Positions 1-8,564 of a DNA stretch of 64,000 nt are shown here, in pieces (the stretch's first letter is position 1; every line of letters starts with the position of its first letter). The notes beneath the pieces were generated by a model, which saw only the letters and a program-made list of their open reading frames with translations, made no database searches and had not been told where the DNA came from. This stretch comes from Gillisia mitskevichiae (GTDB lineage: Bacteria; Bacteroidota; Bacteroidia; Flavobacteriales; Flavobacteriaceae). The position numbers were made by a program, and so were the translations under genes. The stretch is from positions 930,001 to 994,000 of the forward strand of contig NZ_RBLG01000001.1 of assembly GCF_003634585.1 (NCBI RefSeq). The letters are read 5' to 3'.

Positions 1-890
1 TCACCTTTAACAGTACTTTCTTTAACAGATTTTACATTAAATGGAGGATTTGCCATGACAAAGTCAAACTTTCCATAGCCCTCATAAGGATCACTATCAT
101 AAGAATTGGCTTCTGTAATTTCTCCCCTTAAATTATGCACCAGTAAATTCATCTTAGCCAATCTAACGGTTTCACCCATATACTCTTGACCATATACATA
201 AATATCATTAAGGTCGTGGCCTTCGTGAGCAATGAAATCGGCAGATTGTACAAACATACCTCCAGAGCCACAAGCAGGATCATAAATCTTACCCTTATAT
301 GGTTCTATTACTTCTACTATAAAACGTACTACTGAGGTTGGTGTGAAAAATTCGCCTCCTTTTTGTCCTTCACTCATAGCGAATTTACCAAGGAAGTATT
401 CGTAAATTTTACCAAAAATATCACCTGATGCATCCTTGGGAATATCAGAAAAGGTTTTTAATAATTCTGGAAGGATATCGTCTTTTTTCTTTTCTATTTC
501 AAAATAGGCTTCTGTAGGTAATACATCTTGAAATTTTGCGTCTTGGTGTTTTTCAATACCCTTCATCGCATCTCTTAATGCTTCAGCCATTTTAATATCA
601 CCTGGCAAATTTAATAGGTAATTGAAACGTGCATTGTCGGGTAAATAAAAACCACAAGTAGCCAATGCAATATCTTGAATAGGACGCTCCATTCTGGTGC
701 CCTTTAACTTTTGATATTCTTTTAAAATTTCAGGTTCGTGTTGGCTGTATTTGTTTTCAGCAAACTTTAAGAAAATTAACCCTAAAACTGGAACTGCATA
801 ATCTGATGCTTTAAGCCCACCATGTGCACGCAATGCGTTGGCAGAGTCCCAAAGTTTATCTTCTAGTTCTTTTAATTGTTGGTTGGTCAT
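1..890 (-). CDS. hsdM: Type I restriction-modification N6-adenine methylase subunit (HsdM), partial
   Basis: Reading leftward from an ATG at 888-890, this frame stays open to the window edge, so about 296 N-terminal residues are present. The opening (MTNQQLKELEDKLWDSANAL) is a typical HsdM N-terminal helical domain. It is followed by an S-adenosylmethionine motif DPACGSGG at about residues 204-211 and the catalytic motif NPPF starting at residue 281. Both motifs are intact, so this should be an active adenine methylase that works with HsdS and HsdR. The partner genes are not visible and presumably lie beyond the left edge. Its start is 6 bases past the stop of the receiver-domain gene (897-2060), so it is almost certainly the fourth gene of the operon that begins with the WYL regulator. 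Family assignment is firm; completeness of the system is inference. Confidence 0.93.
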   Translation of the reverse strand, partial: MTNQQLKELEDKLWDSANALRAHGGLKASDYAVPVLGLIFLKFAENKYSQHEPEILKEYQKLKGTRMERPIQDIALATCGFYLPDNARFNYLLNLPGDIKMAEALRDAMKGIEKHQDAKFQDVLPTEAYFEIEKKKDDILPELLKTFSDIPKDASGDIFGKIYEYFLGKFAMSEGQKGGEFFTPTSVVRFIVEVIEPYKGKIYDPACGSGGMFVQSADFIAHEGHDLNDIYVYGQEYMGETVRLAKMNLLVHNLRGEITEANSYDSDPYEGYGKFDFVMANPPFNVKSVKESTVKG

Positions 891-896
891 ATATTA

Positions 897-2060
897 TTAT
901 TCAACTATTTTAATTTCTTTAATGTACGTTTTTGTTCCACATGGACTTGGTATGGTAGTTACCTCAATTTTTTGATCTTCTTTTAACAAAAATTCTGAAA
1001 TTTTATTAGGCAATACTGCTAAGGTAGGATCTTCATTATCTGGTTGAAATGTACCATAACCATTAGAGGATATTCTAGTGATTTTTCCAGAAACCCATTC
1101 ACCTGATAAAGAAGTTGTTTTCTGAACAAGCTCCCATTTTTTTTGATTAATAGATTTAACGGAATTCGCATCTATAAATGGCTTCAAGTAATCTAAAACC
1201 TCTAATAATGAATAGCAGAGAGATTGATACAAAAAGGTATTATTGGCTTTTCCTAAATATGTGTCTGCTCCTAATTTATTCCCGTTATTATGTGATGCAT
1301 CTTGTGTAAGACTAATTAAATGACGTATAGATTCTGCTATTACAGGATGAATTAATTTCCCTTCATATAAATATTGATCATTGCTGCCTGCTAAGAAGTA
1401 ACTCGCTCCATTTATTGCACCATTTCCATTTTGAATTTCATCTGGAATTAAACCTAGCTTATTTAACTTATCAAATGAAGCTTCTAAAAGCTTACGAATT
1501 GGCAACAAACCATCTTGTGGGTTAGAAATGTTTTCTGGATTTTCGATATCTTTTATTAGCTGAAGAACTCTCTCAAAATGTTTAGCTCCTAAATAATTCT
1601 CTTCGCATACTGCAAAAGGGTTTGGGTACTTGTGTTTTAATTGGGTTAACTCCTGTTCATCAGCTGCTTCTTTAATAGCTTTAAATAAGGCTTGATTATC
1701 TTTACCTTTAATAAAGATGTTTTCATCAGCTAACATTTCCCTAGCACTGGAATGTTCGTCTTTATCTATGTACCCAGAGTAAATAAAATAAGGAATCTTT
1801 TTACAATCAGCTAAACTGTTAATCTTTTTGATGGAATTTTGCAATCCAATTAAACCCGCCTTTTCATCTTCAGTTTCATTATATACCATGGCATCTAAAA
1901 TAACAGCTTCGTAATATTCAATTTTAGAAGATAACTCTTCCATACCTAGTTTAGAAGTTTTAAAAAATGTGATGTTTATCCCTTCTAAATAAGCAGACTC
2001 CAAAAACGCATCTTGTTCTTCTGCGTTATCATCTACCCATAATACTTCATACTTATTCAT
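897..2060 (-). CDS. Response-regulator-like protein with C-terminal OB/cold-shock-like domain
   Basis: The protein has 387 residues. The first 125 look like a receiver domain with all the key residues: the acidic pair D10-D11 (VDDN), a phosphoacceptor candidate D56 (AVILDAM), S95 (YSG) and K118 (FIKG). The middle is helical and I do not recognise it. The last 69 residues (319-387) contain GKITRISSNGYGTF and resemble an OB or cold-shock fold that binds nucleic acid. There is no standard DNA-binding output domain. It lies 3 bases from the stop of the methylase-kinase fusion and 6 bases before hsdM. The obvious inference is that it receives phosphate from the kinase-like half of the fusion and acts on the restriction-modification machinery or on nucleic acid. 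The receiver call is strong, the OB call moderate, the partnership inferred from position. Confidence 0.75.
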   Translation of the reverse strand: MNKYEVLWVDDNAEEQDAFLESAYLEGINITFFKTSKLGMEELSSKIEYYEAVILDAMVYNETEDEKAGLIGLQNSIKKINSLADCKKIPYFIYSGYIDKDEHSSAREMLADENIFIKGKDNQALFKAIKEAADEQELTQLKHKYPNPFAVCEENYLGAKHFERVLQLIKDIENPENISNPQDGLLPIRKLLEASFDKLNKLGLIPDEIQNGNGAINGASYFLAGSNDQYLYEGKLIHPVIAESIRHLISLTQDASHNNGNKLGADTYLGKANNTFLYQSLCYSLLEVLDYLKPFIDANSVKSINQKKWELVQKTTSLSGEWVSGKITRISSNGYGTFQPDNEDPTLAVLPNKISEFLLKEDQKIEVTTIPSPCGTKTYIKEIKIVE

Positions 2061-2063
2061 TCA

Positions 2064-4619
2064 CTATATTGTTTCAAGGTTAAATAGAAATTTAAATCCA
2101 ACAGGAAATTCACTTTTGGGCTCATCAAACACCTCTAATTTGCAGTCAAAATGTTTTGCGATTTCAGCAACTTTCCATAAACCAATACCAGTTCCAGCAG
2201 TTTCACCTGCTTTTTCCCCTTTTACATCATAGTTTTTAGCAATTCCTAGGGGGAAGGCTTTACCATTATTCTCAAAATTAATTTCCAAAAAGCCTTCGAT
2301 ATAAGCCACGGATACTCGAAAAACATAGGATTTACTTTTATCTATAAAACCATGATTAATAGCATTCTCTAAAATATTATTATATATTTCTTCCAGGTCA
2401 TTCTTTGAAATGCTAATTAAAGGTTCTCTTCCTTGGAAAGTTGCTTTTTCAACAATAAATTCGACGGAAAACAGATCATTTTGAAGGCCTCTTTCCTTAC
2501 ACTCTTTCAAAAATTTGATGGGATTTAATATTTCAGGATCGTCATATTTCAATTCATTGGTTATATTATCTACATAATAAATAACCTTATCTAAACTTTC
2601 CTGTAATCGAAGAAAACGCTTTTCTACAGTAACACCTCTCCTTGGATCAATTACTTCATCGAATTTTAATACACCATTATTCAGTTCCATCATTTTGGTT
2701 AACACGTCTGCAGATGACTTAACATTATTAAGGTGCTGCATAATATTATGCTTTTTAGAGCCTAAATCTCTCATTTGAGCCTCCTTAAGTTTCGCTATCT
2801 CTTTTTCAAAACCTAAATCTTTGGCTAAGGTCTGAAAACGACCTTGGCGCTCTTGCTCAACAATTTCTTTTTGTTCCTTTAGAGAAGGGGTTATAATTAG
2901 AATATTTAATAAATCCTCACGTCTAATCATTGGTATACTAGTACCCGTCCTAAAAACTTCAACCTGGAGTTTTATATAATCTTTATGAAGCTCTGCTACT
3001 AAATATTCCAATAATATTTTAGATTGATCTACTTTGAAAGCATAAATATTATTGGAAGAATAAGCTATTTTAGTGTTGCTTGAAGCGTAGAAAGTTGGCT
3101 TAATTTTCGTTCCAAATCTAGACAATAAAAGCACATTATTCTCTAACAACCTAAAGTTAGATCTTAACTCACCTTCAGATAAATCATCTGAATTTAATAA
3201 GTAAGAATCAGGGTTAGAAGATAACTCTTTTATGGTAACTCTTTTATATATAACATTGGATTGTAACCCTGATGGTCTAACATATTCTAATATTTCGTTT
3301 AATGATATAGCCTTACTTAAATCTACACCAGGAACTTCTTCAAAACCAACATATCTAGCTGGTGTTAATATATAATCATTTTGGGCAATTTCTTTTAAAC
3401 TTGCGGTATTAGAAAAACCAATTGTATGAGGTAGGTCTAATTTGTTTTCTTGCCAAGACCTAAATAAGGTGGTTATTACCAGGATGCTTTTCTCATCTAG
3501 ATAATTTTGAGTCCCATGCGGCATTTTAACGCCCAAATCTGAAGCTTCAATAAATAGAACTTTTCCTTTATGCGCCTTGTTTTTATTAAAGAGCCAAATG
3601 CTAGTTGGAATACTTGAATTGGTTAGAAGTTGAGAAGGTAAAGTAATTATAGCCTCCACTAGATCCGCATCAATGATCTTTTTGCGTATTTGCCCTTCTG
3701 TTCCAGTGGAGGATAGTGAGTTGTTATTAAGTATAATAGCCCCTTTTCCACAAGAGTTCAAATGGTAAATTAAATGTTGAATCCAAGCGAAATTGGCATT
3801 AGATTTTGGAGGTAATCCAAATGTAAATCTACGATCATTATCTTCTTCATTAAGAATATGATTTCTAATATTAAAAGGAGGGTGGGTTATTACAAAATCG
3901 GCCTTTAAATTAGGGAATTGATCTTGAGTTAAAGTATCGCTGGGTTCTCCGAAACTGATTGAGTCACTATTATTAAAGGCAAACCTAAGTTTCGCCAACG
4001 CAAGTGTTGTTGCATTAAATTCTTGGCCATAAAAGTTAAAAGTTCCATTAGGGGAATTATCTGATGTCTTTTGAAAAAAACCTCCTACACCACATGCTGA
4101 ATCTAATAAAACGCCTTGAGTAGGGTTAAGTAATTCAACCATTAACTGCGAAACTGAATTAGGAGTATAATAATCTGCTCCAATCCTTCCCTCGAATTTA
4201 GCGAAGGAATTTAATATTCTTGAAAAAATATTTGAAAATTTAAAATCATCATTTTTAAAATCTAAATCTGAGATCATTATAAAAAGCTGGGCAATTAATT
4301 CCGAGTCGTTTTTACGATTAAAGTTATTTTCAAAATTAAAGGAGCTGAAAACATTGCTTAATTGCATATTCTCCCTTTCAATTATATTAAAAGCCTTCCA
4401 TAACTGATTTATAAAATCGTTATTATATACATCGTTAATTAAATTATCCCACTTGGCTTCTGGAGCAATTTTAATAGCATTAAAAGAATTTTCGGATAAT
4501 TTATCATTTGCAAATTTTAAAAATATTAAAGCAGCTAGAAGCTCTTTTAGATCTCTAATTTCTCTTTTCCCACGGACAAGGTTTAAAAAATCCCAAATTT
4601 TATTTTCAATGTCAATCAT
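2064..4619 (-). CDS. Fusion of N6-methylase-like, HsdS-like recognition and histidine-kinase-like ATPase domains
   Basis: This 851-residue protein is a three-part fusion. Residues 1-400 resemble HsdM: an N-terminal helical region, a SAM-binding motif DSACGVGG at 173-180, and a motif IV that reads HPPF at 246-249 instead of NPPF, so the catalytic Asn is replaced by His. Residues about 440-590 look like one HsdS target-recognition half, ending in the usual LKEQKEIVEQE helix. Residues about 615-850 look like a sensor kinase core: a helix with H624 and H629 (KKHNIMQHL) as phosphoacceptor candidates, an N-box at about 739-757 (NDLEEIYNNILENAINHGF), a G1 box ENNGKAFP and a G2 box GTGIGLW at 809-815. 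No membrane segment is visible. It sits between the WYL gene and the receiver gene. It may be a methylation-state or DNA-binding sensor rather than a methylase. Domain calls are good; function is inference. Confidence 0.8.
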   Translation of the reverse strand: MIDIENKIWDFLNLVRGKREIRDLKELLAALIFLKFANDKLSENSFNAIKIAPEAKWDNLINDVYNNDFINQLWKAFNIIERENMQLSNVFSSFNFENNFNRKNDSELIAQLFIMISDLDFKNDDFKFSNIFSRILNSFAKFEGRIGADYYTPNSVSQLMVELLNPTQGVLLDSACGVGGFFQKTSDNSPNGTFNFYGQEFNATTLALAKLRFAFNNSDSISFGEPSDTLTQDQFPNLKADFVITHPPFNIRNHILNEEDNDRRFTFGLPPKSNANFAWIQHLIYHLNSCGKGAIILNNNSLSSTGTEGQIRKKIIDADLVEAIITLPSQLLTNSSIPTSIWLFNKNKAHKGKVLFIEASDLGVKMPHGTQNYLDEKSILVITTLFRSWQENKLDLPHTIGFSNTASLKEIAQNDYILTPARYVGFEEVPGVDLSKAISLNEILEYVRPSGLQSNVIYKRVTIKELSSNPDSYLLNSDDLSEGELRSNFRLLENNVLLLSRFGTKIKPTFYASSNTKIAYSSNNIYAFKVDQSKILLEYLVAELHKDYIKLQVEVFRTGTSIPMIRREDLLNILIITPSLKEQKEIVEQERQGRFQTLAKDLGFEKEIAKLKEAQMRDLGSKKHNIMQHLNNVKSSADVLTKMMELNNGVLKFDEVIDPRRGVTVEKRFLRLQESLDKVIYYVDNITNELKYDDPEILNPIKFLKECKERGLQNDLFSVEFIVEKATFQGREPLISISKNDLEEIYNNILENAINHGFIDKSKSYVFRVSVAYIEGFLEINFENNGKAFPLGIAKNYDVKGEKAGETAGTGIGLWKVAEIAKHFDCKLEVFDEPKSEFPVGFKFLFNLETI

Positions 4620-4638
4620 TAATCACAATTTTATTAAA

Positions 4639-4680
4639 GCATACTTAATTGTATTTTACAAATGTATTTTTAAAGTATGC
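4639..4680 (-). promoter_or_regulatory. Dyad flanking a -7-like element upstream of the methylase-kinase fusion
   Basis: In the 66-base gap between the WYL gene and the fusion gene, GCATACTT (4639-4646) and AAGTATGC (4673-4680) form a perfect 8-bp inverted repeat. Between the arms the minus strand carries TACATTTG (4666-4659), which matches the Bacteroidota -7 consensus TANNTTTG. No good -33 TTTG is visible at the expected distance. The layout would suit an operator for the WYL regulator or another repressor, giving the three downstream genes a promoter of their own. Binding is inference. Confidence 0.45.
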
Positions 4681-4685
4681 AGTAG

Positions 4686-5696
4686 TTATGCATGTTCGTA
4701 TTTTTCTTTCATTTGTGTAATTTTTCTCCTCATTTCAACTCTAACTTCTGCAGGTGAAATGACCTCTAAATCTTCACCAAACGATAAAAGTAATTGATAC
4801 AACTCTGGATTGGGAATCACTTTAATAGTGATTGTTTTGCCAGACACATCGGTTTTGTCCTTTTTTTGTGACCTGTGTAAAGGTTTCGTTAGTGCGTAGT
4901 TAATTCGGTTCTCTGTAAATTTGAGTGTTATGTTTATTGGTAAAGCGCCCTCAGGTTTTGAAACACCAATAATATCATCAAAATAATCTAACCAGTTAGT
5001 TTCACTAGATTTAAAACTTGTACTCAACTCATCTATAGACAAAATTCTATCTAAGGGATAATTGGAAAGGGATTTGTATAGTTCATTAAACCCAAACAGA
5101 AACCATCGATTATTATATTGCTTTAAATGATAAGGACAAATAATGACTTCTATTATTGGTTTGCCATAAGGCTCATACTCTAACTTAGCTTGTTTTTGTT
5201 TTAGAATTAAATTAAACAAGACACTAATATGTTCTCTTCCTTTTAAATCAAAATTTTCTTGATAACTAACGATACAATTGTCGTCACTTGAAACTAAATC
5301 AAAAGCTTGTTCCATGCGCGGAATTAATTCCTCAATCCAGCTAAATTCTTCTCTATGCTTATATCTAGAAAGAATAGCAAGTGTAGTCTCTAGTTGCTCT
5401 GAATCATATTGATTTAACGGATGACTAGCTAATGAAAAGTTTTTACTCTTATATCTAAAAACACGCTTGTTATAATGCTTTAAATCTTCATCTAACTCAA
5501 TTCTGTATCCAGCATCAGATTTCATATAGGCAATATCATATTGTAACTGCCTTAATTGAACCCCTTCTGTGCCAATCTCAATTAATACCTCATTAATCTC
5601 ATTTAACAAATCATCATAGGTATAAACGCGATTAAAATTACTGAAGCAGCGATCTAGAATAGTATAACGGATTTGGGCATGCTTGTTAGTAGCCAT
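4686..5696 (-). CDS. WYL-domain transcriptional regulator
   Basis: The protein has 336 residues. The N-terminal 85 residues are a helix-turn-helix-like domain of the kind found in Bacteroidota WYL regulators (YDDLLNEINE, LRQLQYDIAYMKS). The WYL domain spans about 145-225, with the signature region CPYHLKQYNNRWFLFG at 187-202, where the name-giving triplet reads WFL. A C-terminal extension domain follows. WYL proteins sense ligands, often nucleic acid or nucleotides, and commonly regulate phage-defence loci. It is the first gene of the leftward defence operon, 66 bases before the methylase-kinase fusion. Family is certain; the ligand is unknown. Confidence 0.92.
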   Translation of the reverse strand: MATNKHAQIRYTILDRCFSNFNRVYTYDDLLNEINEVLIEIGTEGVQLRQLQYDIAYMKSDAGYRIELDEDLKHYNKRVFRYKSKNFSLASHPLNQYDSEQLETTLAILSRYKHREEFSWIEELIPRMEQAFDLVSSDDNCIVSYQENFDLKGREHISVLFNLILKQKQAKLEYEPYGKPIIEVIICPYHLKQYNNRWFLFGFNELYKSLSNYPLDRILSIDELSTSFKSSETNWLDYFDDIIGVSKPEGALPINITLKFTENRINYALTKPLHRSQKKDKTDVSGKTITIKVIPNPELYQLLLSFGEDLEVISPAEVRVEMRRKITQMKEKYEHA

Positions 5697-5841
5697 ATAA
5701 TTGAAAATGATAGATGGAGGAGGTAGGGGAAATCCTTATACAATTTTAACCTTTCTTATTTACATCTGCAATTAATATAGGTGGAGATGTATATAGAGTT
5801 GAAATCAAAAAAAGTTGACAAGTTGACGTCAAGTATATTCA

Positions 5842-6027
5842 CTAATTTTTATTGCCGTTGTGCCACAGTGGTACTATTGCTAAACCGAATAGAATTCCTC
5901 CTATAAATAAAGGATAAGCTAGTAAACCTATATAAGGAACCAATGGGCTAAAAACTGCGGCAGCTATTCCAATACAGATTAATTGCAAAAATGCTAAAGC
6001 ATCCTGATTTCTCTTTTTTTCTTCCAT
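5842..6027 (-). CDS. Small two-helix membrane protein
   Basis: The 61-residue ORF starts with a charged MEEKKRNQ stretch followed by two hydrophobic segments (about 12-33 and 35-54) and ends in a short polar tail. I do not recognise the family. It lies between the WYL gene and the rightward replication module, about 145 bases upstream of the WYL start and on the same strand. A perfect palindrome TTGACGTCAA (5823-5832) sits just past its stop. Small membrane proteins of this sort are common in mobile elements, but it could also be spurious. Confidence 0.45.
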   Translation of the reverse strand: MEEKKRNQDALAFLQLICIGIAAAVFSPLVPYIGLLAYPLFIGGILFGLAIVPLWHNGNKN

Positions 6028-6096
6028 TACAATAGATGTTAATTAAGTAAAAAGTTTAAAAAAAAATTCTCTAAAAATTTTTTGGGCTTTTATTAT

Positions 6097-6106
6097 GGTG
6101 ATCACC
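6097..6106. promoter_or_regulatory. Perfect palindrome upstream of the replication module
   Basis: GGTGATCACC is a perfect 10-bp palindrome 81 bases before the first gene of the rightward module. Related GTGATCA-type sequence recurs at about 6592-6597, before the RecA-like ATPase gene. Just downstream, at about 6125-6150, CCCCCA and TGGGGG arms can pair. These may be operator or leader elements of the element's replication genes. There is no direct evidence of binding. Confidence 0.3.
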
Positions 6107-6187
6107 TATTAACCTAAAGATCAACCCCCACACTTTTGTAATTTGGGGGATATCCCTCGTCAATGTATAATCTAAAAAATTAAAACC

Positions 6188-6532
6188 ATGGTAAGAATCG
6201 TAGATTACAAGTCCTATCAAAATAATGAGGGCGAAGATTTCTTTGTATTAGTAGTACAAGGTGAAATTTCAATAGTAAAAAGTAAAGAATCAGGGAGAAC
6301 CTATCTCACAAAACAAACAGCAAAAGTCTCTTGTACTTTTGATGAAGAAACCTGTAAAGATCTAGTTGGGACTGAAATTCCAGGGAAAATAGCAAGAGTT
6401 GAAGTAGATCCTTTTGAATATACAAATGAAGAAACGGGAGAGGTGATTGTTTCAACACACCAGAATCAGCTCATAAGTGAAGAAGAAGTTATACTTATGA
6501 ATAATCTTCAAAGAGAAGAAACTGTAATTTAA
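6188..6532 (+). CDS. Conserved hypothetical protein of Bacteroidota mobile elements
   Basis: The 114-residue acidic protein has a beta-rich, OB-like pattern (VVQGEISIV, TAKVSCTFDEE, GKIARVEVDPF) and no membrane segment. I recognise the style from small genes preceding RecA-like ATPases in flavobacterial integrative elements but cannot assign a family. It is the first gene of the rightward module and is closed by a good terminator at 6555-6581, so it may be expressed at higher levels than the genes behind it. A single-strand-binding or recombination-accessory role is possible but unproven. Confidence 0.6.
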   Translation: MVRIVDYKSYQNNEGEDFFVLVVQGEISIVKSKESGRTYLTKQTAKVSCTFDEETCKDLVGTEIPGKIARVEVDPFEYTNEETGEVIVSTHQNQLISEEEVILMNNLQREETVI

Positions 6533-6554
6533 ACATTTCTCTATCAAAGGTAGA

Positions 6555-6581
6555 AGGGCTCCATTAAGGAGCTCTTTTTTT
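6555..6581 (+). terminator. Rho-independent terminator
   Basis: AGGGCTCC and GGAGCTCT pair as an 8-bp stem with one G-U around the loop ATTAA, followed by a run of T. It lies 22 bases after the stop of the 114-residue gene. Confidence 0.8.
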
Positions 6582-6642
6582 ATGTCTAATCGTGATCATT
6601 AGTGATTATAAAATTTCTGATGATACAAACAACTAAAATATT

Positions 6643-7533
6643 ATGAAACTACAACAAGCACAAAGAAGCCAAGTAAAACTAAGAATAGGTTTAAGTGGTC
6701 CTAGTGGATATGGTAAAACATATTCAGCTCTTTTGTTAGCTTTTGGGATTACACAGGATTGGAAAAAGATCGCAGTAATAGATACTGAAAACAACTCTGC
6801 AAGTCTGTACTCCCACTTAGGAGATTTTAACGTGCTGAGCTTGGAAGAACCCTATACTCCGCAGAGATACATTACAGCTATAGAATTATGTGAAGATGCT
6901 GGAATGGAAATTATTATTGTTGATTCTATCTCCCATGAATGGAACGGAAAAGGAGGATGTCTTGAAATGCACGAGAAATTAGGTGGTCGCTTTCAAGATT
7001 GGGCAAAAATCACTCCTTACCATAATTCTTTTGTGGATGCTCTTCTACAATCTAAATGTCATGTTATCACATCAACCAGACGTAAGGTTGATTACTCCCT
7101 TGACAGAGATATGAGTGGAAAAACTAAAGTTATGAAATTGGGAACAAAGGAAATTACCCGAGAAGGGTTTGAATATGAACTCACGGTCAACTTTGAACTT
7201 ATTAATGACAATCATTTGGTAAAAGCTTCAAAGGATAGAACAGGTCTTTTTATGGACAAGCCAGAGTTTGTAATAAATCAAGCCACAGGAAGGAAACTTA
7301 AAGAATGGTGTGCCGAAGGAGTCTCTTTAAATAAAGCTTCTGGAGAGATTCAAACATGTATTACTCTAGAAGGTCTAAAACACATCTATGGGAAGTATCC
7401 ATCCCTACAAAAAGAGATTTATCCGCTTGTGATAGAGCGAAAGAAACTGATTGAAAGTGGAGTAGATCAGGTGATTGAAGAAGAAAAAATTGAACAACTA
7501 AAACCAGAAAAGAATGGAGTTAATAACGAGTAA
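6643..7533 (+). CDS. RecA-like AAA ATPase (phage/Sak4-type nucleotide-binding protein)
   Basis: The 296-residue protein has a clear Walker A motif GPSGYGKT at residues 19-26 and a Walker B strand IIIVDS at 90-95. The spacing matches the RecA-core ATPases annotated as phage nucleotide-binding proteins, which include Sak4-type single-strand annealing or recombination proteins. DTENNSASLY after the second strand is typical of that group. It overlaps the DUF3871 gene by 20 bases, so the two are translationally coupled. Likely job: ATP-dependent recombination or replication support for the mobile element. The ATPase call is secure; the precise subfamily is inferred. Confidence 0.85.
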   Translation: MKLQQAQRSQVKLRIGLSGPSGYGKTYSALLLAFGITQDWKKIAVIDTENNSASLYSHLGDFNVLSLEEPYTPQRYITAIELCEDAGMEIIIVDSISHEWNGKGGCLEMHEKLGGRFQDWAKITPYHNSFVDALLQSKCHVITSTRRKVDYSLDRDMSGKTKVMKLGTKEITREGFEYELTVNFELINDNHLVKASKDRTGLFMDKPEFVINQATGRKLKEWCAEGVSLNKASGEIQTCITLEGLKHIYGKYPSLQKEIYPLVIERKKLIESGVDQVIEEEKIEQLKPEKNGVNNE

Positions 7534-8497
7534 TACCCATCAAAATCAAATTATAGAAGAAGACCACGTAATTAAAAAAGCAAATGGCAACTTTATTGAA
7601 GCCAATACTTTAAAGGTGACACTTGAACATCTAAAGAATGAATGTATAATCCCTGTGTTTTCAAAGGATAATGAGAGCACTATAAGTCACTATGAGTTTG
7701 TGCTAAAAACAAAGGAAATAGTTCAGGATTTATTTCCTGAATTTAGTGTTTCTGAACCAGATATTAGGACCTCTCATATCATAAAGGGAAGAATTCCATC
7801 TGCCATTGGAAAGCCTGCTAAGGAGCTTAAAGAGCACGAGAAAACCTTGTATTATGAGAGGTGTGCATTCGTAATGGAAATTCCAGAAGTGGTAGAAAAT
7901 GTAAATGGTAATAAATTAGCATTAACTATCGGAGGAGTTAGAGCTTATAATCAAGAGAATCTTTTTAGTAAGAAGAGTCCTGAGAAGTTCAAAGTGTTCA
8001 TTGGATTTAAGAACATGGTGTGCACAAATCTATGCATTAGTACAGATGGTCTAGCAGATCAAATTAGAGTGAACTCATTAAACCAGCTATCAGAAGCAGT
8101 GGAAAAATTATTGGGGCAGTATGACAGGAATAAACATCTTGGTATGATGGAGAAAATGAGTAGACATGAATTTACACAGTCTCAATTTGCTCACTTCATT
8201 GGCAAGCTGAGAATGTACCAATTTATGGATAAAACCGAGCAAAAACAGTGCTTTCCTATTTCCATAAATGACAGCCAAATAAATACGGTGGTAAAAAATT
8301 ATTATCACGACCCTAATTTTTCTTGTAGTGGGGATGGTTCGATTAATATGTGGAGGCTATATAACCTTTTCACAGAAGCTAACAAGTCCTCCTACATTGA
8401 TAACAATTTTGAACGTAATGTAAATGCATACGACTTAACGAATAACCTGGTTTATTCACTGCAAAACCAGTCTTCAAATTGGTTCCTACATAATTAA
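7514..8497 (+). CDS. DUF3871 family protein
   Basis: The 327-residue protein matches my memory of DUF3871, a Bacteroidota family almost confined to integrative elements and plasmids. Recognisable segments are the N-terminal NGNFIEANT, the central LTIGGVRAYNQENL and GFKNMVCTNLCISTDG, and the C-terminal WRLYNLFTEANKSSYID followed by a short tail. The family looks distantly like phage proteins that manipulate DNA, but its biochemical role is not established as far as I know. It overlaps the ATPase gene by 20 bases. The ORF is full length for the family. Confidence 0.75.
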   Translation: MELITSNTHQNQIIEEDHVIKKANGNFIEANTLKVTLEHLKNECIIPVFSKDNESTISHYEFVLKTKEIVQDLFPEFSVSEPDIRTSHIIKGRIPSAIGKPAKELKEHEKTLYYERCAFVMEIPEVVENVNGNKLALTIGGVRAYNQENLFSKKSPEKFKVFIGFKNMVCTNLCISTDGLADQIRVNSLNQLSEAVEKLLGQYDRNKHLGMMEKMSRHEFTQSQFAHFIGKLRMYQFMDKTEQKQCFPISINDSQINTVVKNYYHDPNFSCSGDGSINMWRLYNLFTEANKSSYIDNNFERNVNAYDLTNNLVYSLQNQSSNWFLHN

Positions 8498-8564
8498 TTA
8501 TATAGCGTTTAGAGTCATTCGAGAGGAAGTCGAATAAGAATTCATTTTATCTAAATGTTAAGTT

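Noticed and set aside
4453-4797. 114-residue plus-strand frame across the fusion and WYL genes
   Set aside because: It overlaps two well-supported genes on the other strand and covers the promoter gap.
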